16,865 nucleotides of DNA from an uncultured Fretibacterium sp. (GCF_938040765.1 NZ_CALIAA010000114.1:1-16865); one strand, 5' to 3'. Shown: positions 7,227 to 16,497, counted from the stretch's first letter. Numbers and translations: made by a program. The notes: generated by a model from the sequence alone, not told the origin.

Positions 7227-8147
7227 ATGAACCAGCCGGACTACTATCAAATTCTGGGCGTCCCGAACGGGGCGACGGACGCGGAGATTGAGGAAGCCTA
7301 CCGGAGAATGTCCGCCCTTTTCGGGCCCGATGCGAACCCGGAACCCTTCGCCGCCAGGATCTACGCTGCCGCGACGGAGGCCTACGAAGTTCTGAGCGAT
7401 CCGGTGCGCAAAAGTGCGTACGATCAAGCTCGGCAGCCCCTCCAAGAGGATATGGACGTGGAGGACGACGGCTTTTTCGAGGACGGATGGGCCCGAGATG
7501 ACGCCCCCTATACGGAAGCCGAGTTCTCGGACCGGGACGGAGAACGAGCATCCCGCGCCAACGCTTGGCGGTACTCCTCCGAAACGGACTGGGAGGACGT
7601 GGAGTACTCGGACATCCCCGAGCCGCCCCGCAGGAAGAAAAAACTGCCGAATCCGCCCTGCCACTACGTCGTCGAGAGGCCTGCCGGAGAGGAATGGATG
7701 GAACGGGAAGAAGCTGCGGCAAGATCCCGCTCCTATTTTTCCCATTGGAGGTTCTGGGCGGCCCTCTCCGCGTGCATGCTCATGGGGTACCTGATATCGA
7801 GGACGGTCGCATGGGGGCTGGACGCCGCCAAAAAGGACAGCCTGCTCAACCTGACGACGTTTTTTTTCTGCCTCGCCTGGATCGGCTTTCTGACCCTGCG
7901 CCGCAAATGGAGCCACGTCCGTTGCCATTATCGCAACCCCCGTACCGGCAACGTGGAATCCTATCCGCCCGACCTGCTCTTCAAGATAGTTTTTCCATGC
8001 CTGTGCGCCATCTACCTCGCGTCGACCCGTTTCATCAACATTTCCCCTGGTTACGACGGAGAGGGCACGATTCTGTTTTACCCGGCCTTCGCCGTAGCCT
8101 TCGGCTTCAGCTTTCATTGGGCCACCGTCTTTGCGGAGAGGCCGTAA
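7227..8147 (+). CDS. membrane protein with N-terminal degenerate J domain
   Basis: This 306-residue protein begins with a clear DnaJ-like domain (residues 5-67: DYYQILGVP, then helix II EEAYRRMSALF, and EAYEVLSDPVRKSAYD). The catalytic HPD tripeptide between helices II and III reads GPD (33-35). HPD is required for stimulating Hsp70 ATPase, so classical co-chaperone activity is doubtful. An acidic, low-complexity linker (about 72-130) and a basic patch PRRKKK (134-139) follow. Four probable membrane segments come next, at about 177-197, 206-224, 251-268 and 281-302. There are no zinc-finger or C-terminal substrate domains. The ATG is preceded by GAGGAG at 7215-7220. The cytoplasmic N-terminus would be tethered to the membrane. 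Apart from the J fold, I do not recognise the family. Confidence 0.75.
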   Translation: MNQPDYYQILGVPNGATDAEIEEAYRRMSALFGPDANPEPFAARIYAAATEAYEVLSDPVRKSAYDQARQPLQEDMDVEDDGFFEDGWARDDAPYTEAEFSDRDGERASRANAWRYSSETDWEDVEYSDIPEPPRRKKKLPNPPCHYVVERPAGEEWMEREEAAARSRSYFSHWRFWAALSACMLMGYLISRTVAWGLDAAKKDSLLNLTTFFFCLAWIGFLTLRRKWSHVRCHYRNPRTGNVESYPPDLLFKIVFPCLCAIYLASTRFINISPGYDGEGTILFYPAFAVAFGFSFHWATVFAERP

Positions 8148-8186
8148 AAGCCTCTCCCGTACCCCCTCGATTTCAATCCACGAAAA

Positions 8187-8219
8187 ATCGGGCCCCCGGC
8201 CGTATGCCAGGGGCCCGAT
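8187..8219 (-). terminator. Rho-independent terminator of the def-to-korC operon
   Basis: A 10-bp perfect stem ATCGGGCCCC / GGGGCCCGAT (8187-8196 with 8210-8219) is topped by a further GGC / GCC pairing. On the minus strand it is followed by TTTT, directly downstream of korC. On the plus strand the tail is CCTTCATT, which is weak, but the hairpin may also stop transcripts from the convergent J-like gene. Confidence 0.8.
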
Positions 8220-8252
8220 CCTTCATTCCAATCCGAGAAAGGCGTCCGTCCC

Positions 8253-8819
8253 CTACTTCACAAGGGCCTTGCCCGCCTCGTAGGCCTTCAGGTTCATGGG
8301 CAGGAACTGCGGCTTCTTCGTGCCCAGCTTCTCCTTGATCATCTCAATGCACATCGAGTCACTCACCAGGTCGGTCGCGGCGACGAGGGTCCCCAGCATC
8401 ACGATGTTGGCCACCTTGTCACTGCCGGTCTCGTTGGCGATCGTGTTGGCGGGGACGGCGATAGTGCGGATGTCGCTGCGGACGTTCTCCCCCTCCAGCT
8501 TGACCAGGTCGCTGTTGTAGATAAGGACCCCGCCCTTCTTGACGTCGTTCTTGAACTTGGTCAGGGACGGCTGGGTCATCACCACCACGGCATCCGCATC
8601 GGAGACGACCGGGGACCCCACCTTCTCGTCGGAGATGACGACGCTGCAGTTGGCCGTACCGCCCCTCATCTCGGGCCCATAGGAGGGCAGCCAGGAGACG
8701 TTGCGTCCCTCCGCGTTGCCCGTGTAGGCGATCAGCTGGCCCAGCACCATCAATCCCTGTCCGCCGAAACCCGCCGCAACCAGCGTACGCTCGAACTTCT
8801 TTCCTCCGTTGTCCGCCAT
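8253..8819 (-). CDS. korC: 2-oxoacid:ferredoxin oxidoreductase, gamma subunit
   Basis: This 188-residue protein has the catalytic gamma domain fold of 2-oxoacid:ferredoxin oxidoreductases (OFORs). The hallmark glycine-rich GFGGQGLMVLGQLIA lies at about 17-31, and PSYGPEMRGGTANCSVVIS at about 45-63, where the PEMRGG motif is family-diagnostic. This subunit takes part in coenzyme A handling and assembly of the complex that turns a 2-oxoacid plus CoA into acyl-CoA, CO2 and reduced ferredoxin. The ATG at 8819 has a GAGGAGGG site that overlaps the beta-subunit stop (13 nt between genes). It is the last gene of the operon, and the terminator lies about 35 nt beyond. The paralogues Kor (2-oxoglutarate) and Vor (branched-chain 2-oxoacids) cannot be separated from this subunit alone. 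Confidence 0.9.
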   Translation of the reverse strand: MADNGGKKFERTLVAAGFGGQGLMVLGQLIAYTGNAEGRNVSWLPSYGPEMRGGTANCSVVISDEKVGSPVVSDADAVVVMTQPSLTKFKNDVKKGGVLIYNSDLVKLEGENVRSDIRTIAVPANTIANETGSDKVANIVMLGTLVAATDLVSDSMCIEMIKEKLGTKKPQFLPMNLKAYEAGKALVK

Positions 8820-8832
8820 GTCCTCGCCCTCC

Positions 8833-9579
8833 TCACTCGAAATCCTTCTTGACGCCCAGAGGATAGTAGGGAATCATGTTCTCATCCACCCACTTCAGGG
8901 CGTCCACAGGACGCATGCCCCAGTTGGTCGGGCAGGTGGAGAGCACCTCGACGAAGGAGAACCCCTTCTTGTCCACCTGGTTCTTGAAGGCCTTCTTGAT
9001 CGCGGCCTTGGCCTGCATGATGTACTTGGGCTGGGAGAGCGCCACGCGCTCGATGTAGGCCGGACCGGCCAGGGTGGCCAGCATCTCGCTCACCCGGATG
9101 GGGTACCCGCTCACCTTGGGGTCGCGTCCCCCGATGCAGGTGGTCGCCCTCTGGCCCAGGAGCGTCGTGGGCGCCATCTGACCGCCGGTCATGCCGTAGA
9201 TGGCGTTGTTGACGAAGATAATCGTCAGGGGCCAGGCTCGGTTGACCGCGTGGACGACCTCCCCCATTCCGATCGAGGCCAGGTCGCCGTCGCCCTGATA
9301 GGAAAAGACGATCTTATCGGGCCTGACGGCCTTGATCCCGTAGGCAAGGGCGGGAGCGCGGCCGTGGGCGGCCTCGATGAAGTCCACGTCGATGTACTGG
9401 TGCATGACGACGGCGCAGCCCACCGGGGCGATGCCGATCGTGTCCTCCTGGATCCCCAGCTCGTCTATGGCCTCGCAGACCAGGCGGTGGGCCACGCCGT
9501 GCATACAACCCGGGCAGTAGTGCGTGTGCACGTCCCTTTGCCAGGTCTTCGTCATCTCAAAAACTTTCGTCTCGCTCAT
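8833..9579 (-). CDS. korB: 2-oxoacid:ferredoxin oxidoreductase, beta (TPP-binding) subunit
   Basis: This 248-residue subunit binds thiamine diphosphate and the catalytic [4Fe-4S] cluster. The TPP/Mg2+ signature runs from GDGD (96-99) through IIFVNNAIYGMTGGQ (120-134). The four cysteines expected to hold the proximal cluster are C22 and C25 (YCPGC), C55 (VGC) and C216 (TCPTNW). It decarboxylates the 2-oxoacid and passes electrons to the ferredoxin-like subunit. The start is ATG 9579, with GGAGGGGG upstream; a longer open frame reaching 10092 is only overlap with korA on the same strand. The gap to korA is 17 nt and to korC 13 nt, consistent with one transcript and a stoichiometric complex. Confidence 0.92.
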   Translation of the reverse strand: MSETKVFEMTKTWQRDVHTHYCPGCMHGVAHRLVCEAIDELGIQEDTIGIAPVGCAVVMHQYIDVDFIEAAHGRAPALAYGIKAVRPDKIVFSYQGDGDLASIGMGEVVHAVNRAWPLTIIFVNNAIYGMTGGQMAPTTLLGQRATTCIGGRDPKVSGYPIRVSEMLATLAGPAYIERVALSQPKYIMQAKAAIKKAFKNQVDKKGFSFVEVLSTCPTNWGMRPVDALKWVDENMIPYYPLGVKKDFE

Positions 9580-9596
9580 CTTCTCGCCCCCTCCTT

Positions 9597-10673
9597 CTAC
9601 TTCTTCCCGAGCTTTCCGAGCAGTTCCCTGCACTTGTCCTCGATCTCGTGCACGGACGGCGTAAAGCCGCCCCACCGGCCGTAGGTCTCCACGGGCAGGC
9701 GGCACTCGGTCGAGATCTTGACGTCGTCGAGCATCTGATACTCCGAGCTCATCTCCACGTCCAGCAGCAGCTTGACCGAGGCGGGCAGATCCCTGAAGCC
9801 CTTCACCGGATAGGGCCACAGGGTGATGGGCCGGATCAGCCCCACCTTGAGCCCCTCCCCCCTCAGGCGGTCGATCGCCGTCCGGGCCATGCGGCTCGTC
9901 GTCCCATAGGCGGCGATCACCAGCTCCGCGTCCTCCACCAGGTAGCGCTCGACCCGCTGCTCGTTCTCGCGGATCTTCAGGTACTTCTGCTGGAGGTGCG
10001 TCACCTGGATCTCCAGATCCTCGGGCTTCAGCTTGAGGTTGTAGACGATCGTACGCTCGCCGCCGCGCTCCTTGCGCCAGCCAAGGGCCCACTCCGCGTT
10101 GGATTTGGGATCCTCGATCGTGCGCGTCTTGATCTCCACGGCCTCCATCATCTGGCCCATGAAGCCGTCGGCCAGCACCATCACCGGCGTCCGGTACTTC
10201 TGGGAGAGGTCGAACCCGTCCTGGATCAGGTCCACGGCCTCCTGCAGGTTGTCGGGGGCCAGCACGATCATGCGGTAGTCCCCGTGCCCCGCGTTACGCG
10301 TCGCCTGGAAGTAGTCGCCCTGAGCGGGCAGGATCCCGCCCAGTCCGGGGCCGGCCCGCATCACGTTGACGATGACGCAGGGCAGCTCGCCCATCGCGAT
10401 GTAGGACATCCCCTCCGCCATCAGGGAGATGCCGGGGCTCGACGACGTGGTCATCGCACGGTACCCCGTGGCCGCCCCGCCCATCAGGGCATTGATGGAC
10501 GCGACCTCGCTCTCGCACTGGAGGAACACTCCCCCAACCTGCGGAAGGCGCGACGACATATACTCGGGTATCTCGTTCTGAGGCGTGATCGGATATCCAT
10601 AGAAATACCGGCAGCCCGCCTGAATGGCAGCCTCCGCGATGGCCTCCGTCCCCTTCATCAAAACCTTCGCCAT
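9597..10673 (-). CDS. korA: 2-oxoacid:ferredoxin oxidoreductase, alpha subunit (VorB/KorA type)
   Basis: This 358-residue subunit contains the pyrimidine-binding TPP domain (GCRYFYGYPITPQNEIPEYM, about 20-39), where the YPITP turn is typical of OFOR alpha chains. It also has QCESEVASINALMGGAATGYRAMTTSSSPG (about 52-81), with the conserved E and the SSSPG loop. Domain II is the C-terminal segment from about 255 (AELVIAAYGTTSRMARTAI). The sequence style and the four-gene order ferredoxin-alpha-beta-gamma match complexes annotated as 3-methyl-2-oxobutanoate dehydrogenase VorB in anaerobes, so branched-chain 2-oxoacids are the likely substrates. 2-oxoglutarate is the alternative, and the symbol is therefore generic. 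The ATG at 10673 follows GGAGG, 17 nt after the ferredoxin stop. Confidence 0.9.
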   Translation of the reverse strand: MAKVLMKGTEAIAEAAIQAGCRYFYGYPITPQNEIPEYMSSRLPQVGGVFLQCESEVASINALMGGAATGYRAMTTSSSPGISLMAEGMSYIAMGELPCVIVNVMRAGPGLGGILPAQGDYFQATRNAGHGDYRMIVLAPDNLQEAVDLIQDGFDLSQKYRTPVMVLADGFMGQMMEAVEIKTRTIEDPKSNAEWALGWRKERGGERTIVYNLKLKPEDLEIQVTHLQQKYLKIRENEQRVERYLVEDAELVIAAYGTTSRMARTAIDRLRGEGLKVGLIRPITLWPYPVKGFRDLPASVKLLLDVEMSSEYQMLDDVKISTECRLPVETYGRWGGFTPSVHEIEDKCRELLGKLGKK

Positions 10674-10690
10674 TTTTGTCCCCCCTCCAG

Positions 10691-10906
10691 CTACTCGTCG
10701 GTGCGATAGACCGTCAGAACCACGTCCGGACAGATGCGGGCGCACAGCGCACAGGCGATGCACCCCTCCTGAAACTGCTCCACCGGGCGGTACCCCTTGG
10801 GGTTGATCCTGTCGGAAATCCTCAGGACCTTCTTGGGGCAGACCTCCACACAAAGCCCGCAGCTCTTGCAGTAATCCTCCCGAACCTCCACTCGTCCTTT
10901 CGCCAT
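10691..10906 (-). CDS. korD: 2-oxoacid:ferredoxin oxidoreductase, delta (2[4Fe-4S] ferredoxin) subunit
   Basis: This 71-residue protein has two complete CxxCxxCxxxCP cluster motifs: C13, C16, C19, C23 and C49, C52, C55, C59. The size and composition match the delta subunit of OFORs, which relays electrons from the beta-subunit cluster to free ferredoxin. The frame is open upstream to 11074, but that region overlaps the NTPase gene. The start is placed at ATG 10906, which follows an AGGAG site and gives a family-length protein. There is a 70-nt gap to the NTPase stop and a 17-nt gap to the alpha subunit. I found no convincing promoter in the 70-nt gap. Confidence 0.92.
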   Translation of the reverse strand: MAKGRVEVREDYCKSCGLCVEVCPKKVLRISDRINPKGYRPVEQFQEGCIACALCARICPDVVLTVYRTDE

Positions 10907-10976
10907 GTTTCCACGTCTCCTCTCCTGTTCGCTGACGTTGAAATGCGAATCCTCGCGAAAAACAATGCGCCTCGCT

Positions 10977-11735
10977 TCAAGCTCCGTTCGCCCGCACCGG
11001 GGCCGACCACATGCTTTCGCCCTCCCACGGGCGCTGCATGTACCGGACCATCGGCCAGATCGGGACGGAGTCAACCCCCAACAGCCGCTCCACCTCGCCG
11101 CAGAGCTCCTCCAGAACCGTCGCGTAGAGCACGGGCAGATTCAGCCTCCGCCCCGCCTCCAGGACGATACGGACGCCCTCCGCGACGTCCTGGGCGGCCG
11201 TCGTTTCCATCAGATGACAGTTCGCGATCAGAGCCCCCACCTCGAGCCCGCAGAGCATCTCCATCTTGGCCCGCATCTTCGCGATAGCCTCCGGACTGCC
11301 CGTCGTGGGCCGGAAGGCGTTGGCAACCAGGAGCAGCCGGTACCCCGCCGCCTCCAGGTCGGGCGCGAACTGCGTCAGGGCCCGGACCCCCACGGCGTCG
11401 CCGCCGATGTCGAGGATCAGCCGCGCACTCCCGTCCACGATGGCCCGGGAGATCGCCGGGTTGATGATGGACATGTCCGACCACTTGGCCGCCTCCGGAG
11501 GGGTGAGCACGGTGAACCCCTCCCGCTCCAGCTGGTCCGCCACCTGGCGGATGCAGAAGTAGGGGTTGATGATGTCCGCGTCGGCAATCGTGACGCGCTC
11601 TCCCCGCTCCTTGAGTCCCCGCGCCAGGTTCAGGACGAACTCCGTCTTCCCCGACCCCAGAGCCCCGGTGACGGCCACGACCCGGGGCCATTCGTAGAGC
11701 CCCGCCATCTCCGCAGGCGTCCGCCCTTCCGTCAC
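10977..11735 (-). CDS. P-loop NTPase, MinD/CobQ-like, linked to oxidoreductase operon
   Basis: This soluble protein of 252 residues has a Walker A motif GALGSGKT (24-31), then DADIINPYF (about 52-60, a switch-like acidic segment) and LILDIGGD (about 107-113, the Walker B position). This order resembles SIMIBI-class ATPases (MinD, CobQ, Mrp), but the lysine pattern is the ordinary GxxGxGKT and not the deviant KGG form. There are no CxxC pair and no membrane-targeting helix. The start is GTG 11735, whose last two bases overlap the fmt TGA (GTGA); GGAGG lies 10 nt upstream. An ATG at 11708 is possible. It sits between fmt and the four oxidoreductase genes. A maturation or cofactor role for that complex is an attractive but unproven inference. 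Confidence 0.8.
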   Translation of the reverse strand: MTEGRTPAEMAGLYEWPRVVAVTGALGSGKTEFVLNLARGLKERGERVTIADADIINPYFCIRQVADQLEREGFTVLTPPEAAKWSDMSIINPAISRAIVDGSARLILDIGGDAVGVRALTQFAPDLEAAGYRLLLVANAFRPTTGSPEAIAKMRAKMEMLCGLEVGALIANCHLMETTAAQDVAEGVRIVLEAGRRLNLPVLYATVLEELCGEVERLLGVDSVPIWPMVRYMQRPWEGESMWSAPVRANGA

Positions 11736-12691
11736 AGCACATCCCCCTCCTTCAGACGCAGGCCGCGCGCCCATTCGTTCCCCCCGACCCGCTTCTTCCC
11801 CTCGGCCTGGACCTCGTCGAGGCGCAGCGCGCCCCCCCCGCAGCCCACGACCGGAAAACCATCGGAAAACCGCAGCACACGCCCGACGTTTTCCTCCGCC
11901 CCCCCGGCCCCCTCACAGGGCAGGGTTTTCCACATCTTGAGCCTCGCTCCTCTCACGGCCGCGAAGGCCCCAAAGGAGGCGTCAAGCGCGCGGACAACGT
12001 TGTGGATCCGCAGGGCATCCCACTCCCACGACACCTCGCCCTCCGCCTTGCCGATCTTCGGAGCGTAAGTAGCGGCGTCATTATCTTGCTTTTTCAAAAA
12101 ATGAAACATATTGTTCGGTGTATTTAGTAAATATTGTACACCTTCAAGGGCGATTTGGCTTCCCCCCAAACTCAATTTCTCATAAAGCTCCGAGGCCGTG
12201 GCGGTCAGCCCGACGGGGACGGAGACTTGGCGCAAGATCGGGCCGGCGTCCATCTCCGGGACGAGGCGAAAGACGGTCGCCCCCGTCTCCGCGTCGCCGC
12301 TCATCAGGGCCCGCTGGACCGGCGCGGCGCCGCGCCAGCGGGGAAGGAGGGAGGGGTGGATGTTGAGGCAGCCCCAGCGCGGGGCGTTCAGAAACGGCTC
12401 TCGGATCAGCTGGGCGAAGTCCACGACGAAGATGGCGTCGGGGGGGGAGGTGGTGACGGCCTTCAGCAAAGGCTCGTTTTCGGACAGGGGGCCCGTCCGC
12501 TCCAGGGGGAGCCCCAGGGCCAGGGCGGTTTCCTCGACGCGGGAGACGGTCTCCCTCAGGCCGCGTCCCGCGCGCGTGGGGTTCCCGGTGATCACGCGCT
12601 CGAGGGAGATACCGGGGGGAAGCGACGCGCTCAGGTGCATCAGGCACCGGGCCGCGAACGCGCCGCTCCCCATGAACCAGAGGCGCGTCAT
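11732..12691 (-). CDS. fmt: methionyl-tRNA formyltransferase
   Basis: This 319-residue enzyme formylates initiator Met-tRNA using 10-formyl-tetrahydrofolate; the E. coli protein is 315. Visible are VITGNPTRAGRG (about 34-44), the catalytic block LNIHPSLLPRWRGAAPVQ (N110, H112 and the SLLPxxRGAAP signature) and the catalytic Asp in MDAGPIL (D148). The linker ATYAPKI and a C-terminal OB-like domain follow. The usual AYGxILP stretch before the catalytic loop is DFAQLIR here. The ATG at 12691 overlaps the def TGA (ATGA), and its own TGA overlaps the GTG of the NTPase, so translation of the three is probably coupled. An AT-rich segment of about 110 nt (about 12070-12180) interrupts the otherwise GC-rich gene without breaking the frame. 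Confidence 0.93.
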   Translation of the reverse strand: MTRLWFMGSGAFAARCLMHLSASLPPGISLERVITGNPTRAGRGLRETVSRVEETALALGLPLERTGPLSENEPLLKAVTTSPPDAIFVVDFAQLIREPFLNAPRWGCLNIHPSLLPRWRGAAPVQRALMSGDAETGATVFRLVPEMDAGPILRQVSVPVGLTATASELYEKLSLGGSQIALEGVQYLLNTPNNMFHFLKKQDNDAATYAPKIGKAEGEVSWEWDALRIHNVVRALDASFGAFAAVRGARLKMWKTLPCEGAGGAEENVGRVLRFSDGFPVVGCGGGALRLDEVQAEGKKRVGGNEWARGLRLKEGDVL

Positions 12692-13221
12692 CGGGCGGCG
12701 GCCGCGCGCTTGCGCATCTTGGTCCGGATCATCCCCCGTTTGATGGGCGAGAGGTAGTCGATGAAGAGCTTGCCGTCCAGGTGGTCCATCTCGTGCAGGA
12801 ACGCCCTGGCCAGGAAGTCCTCGACCTCGTGGACGCGAAGCTCGCCCCTCTCGTCGCGCGCCTCGACCCGGACCCAGGAGGGACGCTTCACCTCGGCGTA
12901 GATGCCCGGGAAGCTCAGGCACCCCTCCTCCCCCATCTGCTCGCCCCTCTGCTCCAGCAGGCGGGGGTTGATCAGGACGAAGAATTGTCCGTCGTACTCC
13001 ACCAGGGCGATCCTCCGGGACACCCCCACCTGGGGGGCCGCCAGCCCAACGCCATCGTGCGTCTGCATCGCAACGCGCATCCTCGCCACAAAATCGGCCA
13101 GCTCCTCGTCGAACTCCTCGACGGGCTCGGCCGGCTTCTTGAGCACCGGGTCGGGGAAGCAGCGAACCTCCAGCTCCCCCCCGTCCAGTATGCCCGAAGC
13201 CACTCCCTTGTACTCCGTCAT
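12688..13221 (-). CDS. def: peptide deformylase
   Basis: This Fe2+/Zn2+ metalloprotease of up to 177 residues removes the formyl group from nascent N-terminal fMet. All three family motifs are intact: GVGLAAPQVG (about 57-66), EEGCLSFP (with the metal-binding Cys) and HEMDHLDG (two His ligands and the catalytic Glu). The ATG at 13221 has only a poor ribosome site. A GTG at 13203 with GGAG 9 nt upstream is a serious alternative and would give a length closer to the family norm. It is the first gene of the seven-gene minus-strand run and shares its upstream region with the divergent ctsR. Def and Fmt act at opposite ends of the same formyl-methionine cycle, and their pairing is common in bacteria. 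Confidence 0.93.
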   Translation of the reverse strand: MTEYKGVASGILDGGELEVRCFPDPVLKKPAEPVEEFDEELADFVARMRVAMQTHDGVGLAAPQVGVSRRIALVEYDGQFFVLINPRLLEQRGEQMGEEGCLSFPGIYAEVKRPSWVRVEARDERGELRVHEVEDFLARAFLHEMDHLDGKLFIDYLSPIKRGMIRTKMRKRAAAAR

Positions 13222-13257
13222 GTGTACCCCCGGATATCCATGCCGCCCCCGCCCGCG

Positions 13258-13284
13258 AAAAGAGGACGGAAGGTCGGCTCTTTT
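13258..13284. other. hairpin with T tail in the def upstream region
   Basis: AAAAGAGGAC (13258-13267) pairs with GTC plus CTCTTTT (13273-13284, with a 2-nt GG bulge) around the loop GGAAG. Plus-strand reading ends in a T run, and minus-strand reading also ends in TTTT. It lies 37 nt upstream of the def ATG, inside the presumed def leader, so it could act as an attenuator, a 5' stabilising element or a weak terminator. The function is unknown. Confidence 0.35.
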
Positions 13285-13378
13285 TTCGTTCGATCTCTGA
13301 CCTTCAGTATACCCGCATCCACAGGCTCGCGCATCCGAAGAAACCTGAATATGTATCCCGGTTTCGGCATTTTTCGTT

Positions 13379-13395
13379 ATTGATTATACTTGACC
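13379..13395 (-). promoter_or_regulatory. candidate CtsR operator
   Basis: On the minus strand these 17 nt read GGTCAAG-TAT-AATCAAT. The published CtsR consensus is a direct heptad repeat, RGTCAAA-NAN-RGTCAAA. Twelve of the 15 specified positions match and the spacing is exact. The site covers the -35 hexamer and part of the spacer of the presumed ctsR promoter, and it includes a minus-strand TATAAT (13388-13383) facing def. Autorepression of ctsR-clpC through such a site is established in Firmicutes; its use here is inference. Confidence 0.45.
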
Positions 13396-13408
13396 TTAAG
13401 GATAGAAT
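13380..13408 (+). promoter_or_regulatory. candidate ctsR-clpC promoter
   Basis: TTGATT at 13380-13385 and TAGAAT at 13403-13408 are separated by 17 nt. Transcription would start near 13415, leaving a leader of about 90 nt. A weaker second possibility is TTCAAT (13455-13460) with TATATT (13477-13482), which would be overlapped by the tandem repeat. Confidence 0.45.
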
Positions 13409-13442
13409 TGGGCCGGAATGGACGCAAGAACCGTGTCGTTTC

Positions 13443-13471
13443 GTTCAATACAGGTTCAATACAGGTTGAAA
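13443..13471 (+). repeat. tandem 11-bp direct repeat upstream of ctsR
   Basis: GTTCAATACAG occurs twice in perfect tandem (13443-13453 and 13454-13464) and is followed by a partial third unit, GTTGAAA (13465-13471). The period of 11 nt, about one helical turn, suggests a protein-binding array in the ctsR leader or at its downstream promoter. It resembles the GGTCAAA heptad only loosely (GGTTCAA). Confidence 0.6.
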
Positions 13472-13503
13472 GCCAATATATTTCGGAAAGCAGGTAGCGC
13501 GTT

Positions 13504-13986
13504 TTGTCCAATCTGACCCGAACCATCGAAAAGTACATTCACGAGCTCTTCGAATCCGAGGGGGACGAGTCCATCGTCTCCCTCAGGCGCAAGGAGCTGG
13601 CCGAGACGTTCGGCTGCGTGCCCAGTCAGATCAACTACGTCCTCCGCAGCCGTTTCACGCCGGAGCGGGGCTTTCTGGTCGAGAGCCAGAGGGGCGGGCA
13701 CGGGTACATCCGCATCCTGCGCGTCGCCTTCGAGGCCCCCGAGGACCGGCTCAGCCATATCGACGCGATCGTCGGGGACTCCATCACCGAGCAGGAGTGC
13801 CGGAAGCTGCTTCTGGCCCTTCAGGAGCGCGAGCTGCTCTCGACGCGGGAGCGCCTGATCATCGAGGTCGCCCTGAGGCACGAGGAGGAGATGGGGCGGA
13901 ACGAGTTCGACCTCTCCCCCCACAAGCGCAGCGTCATTCGGGCGGATATGCTCAAGAAGATGCTGCACAGTCTGATGCTGGCTTAG
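13504..13986 (+). CDS. ctsR: CtsR heat-shock transcriptional repressor
   Basis: This 160-residue repressor of class III heat-shock genes is about the length of B. subtilis CtsR (154). The N-terminal winged helix-turn-helix (about 1-75) contains the strongly conserved CVPSQINYVLRSRFTPERG (about 38-56) and the glycine-rich wing ESQRGGHGYIRI (about 60-71), which touches DNA. In Bacilli the flexible glycines are the thermosensor. A C-terminal four-helix dimerisation domain follows (about 80-160). The start is TTG 13504: homologues begin at this point, and the ribosome site is weak (CAGG at 13491-13494). Low translation of a repressor from TTG would be plausible. It is divergent from def and 39 nt ahead of clpC. 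Confidence 0.92.
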   Translation: MSNLTRTIEKYIHELFESEGDESIVSLRRKELAETFGCVPSQINYVLRSRFTPERGFLVESQRGGHGYIRILRVAFEAPEDRLSHIDAIVGDSITEQECRKLLLALQERELLSTRERLIIEVALRHEEEMGRNEFDLSPHKRSVIRADMLKKMLHSLMLA

Positions 13987-14025
13987 GCTCTTTTCTGAAT
14001 CCCATGCACGGCAAGGAGAACAAAA

Positions 14026-16497
<2,472 letters not shown>

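Noticed and set aside
11071..11742. An alternative frame starting at ATG 11742 downstream of a ribosome site at the fmt end.
   Set aside because: It is out of frame with the Walker A-containing protein and its translation is Gly/Arg low-complexity. The GTG at 11735 serves the real gene.
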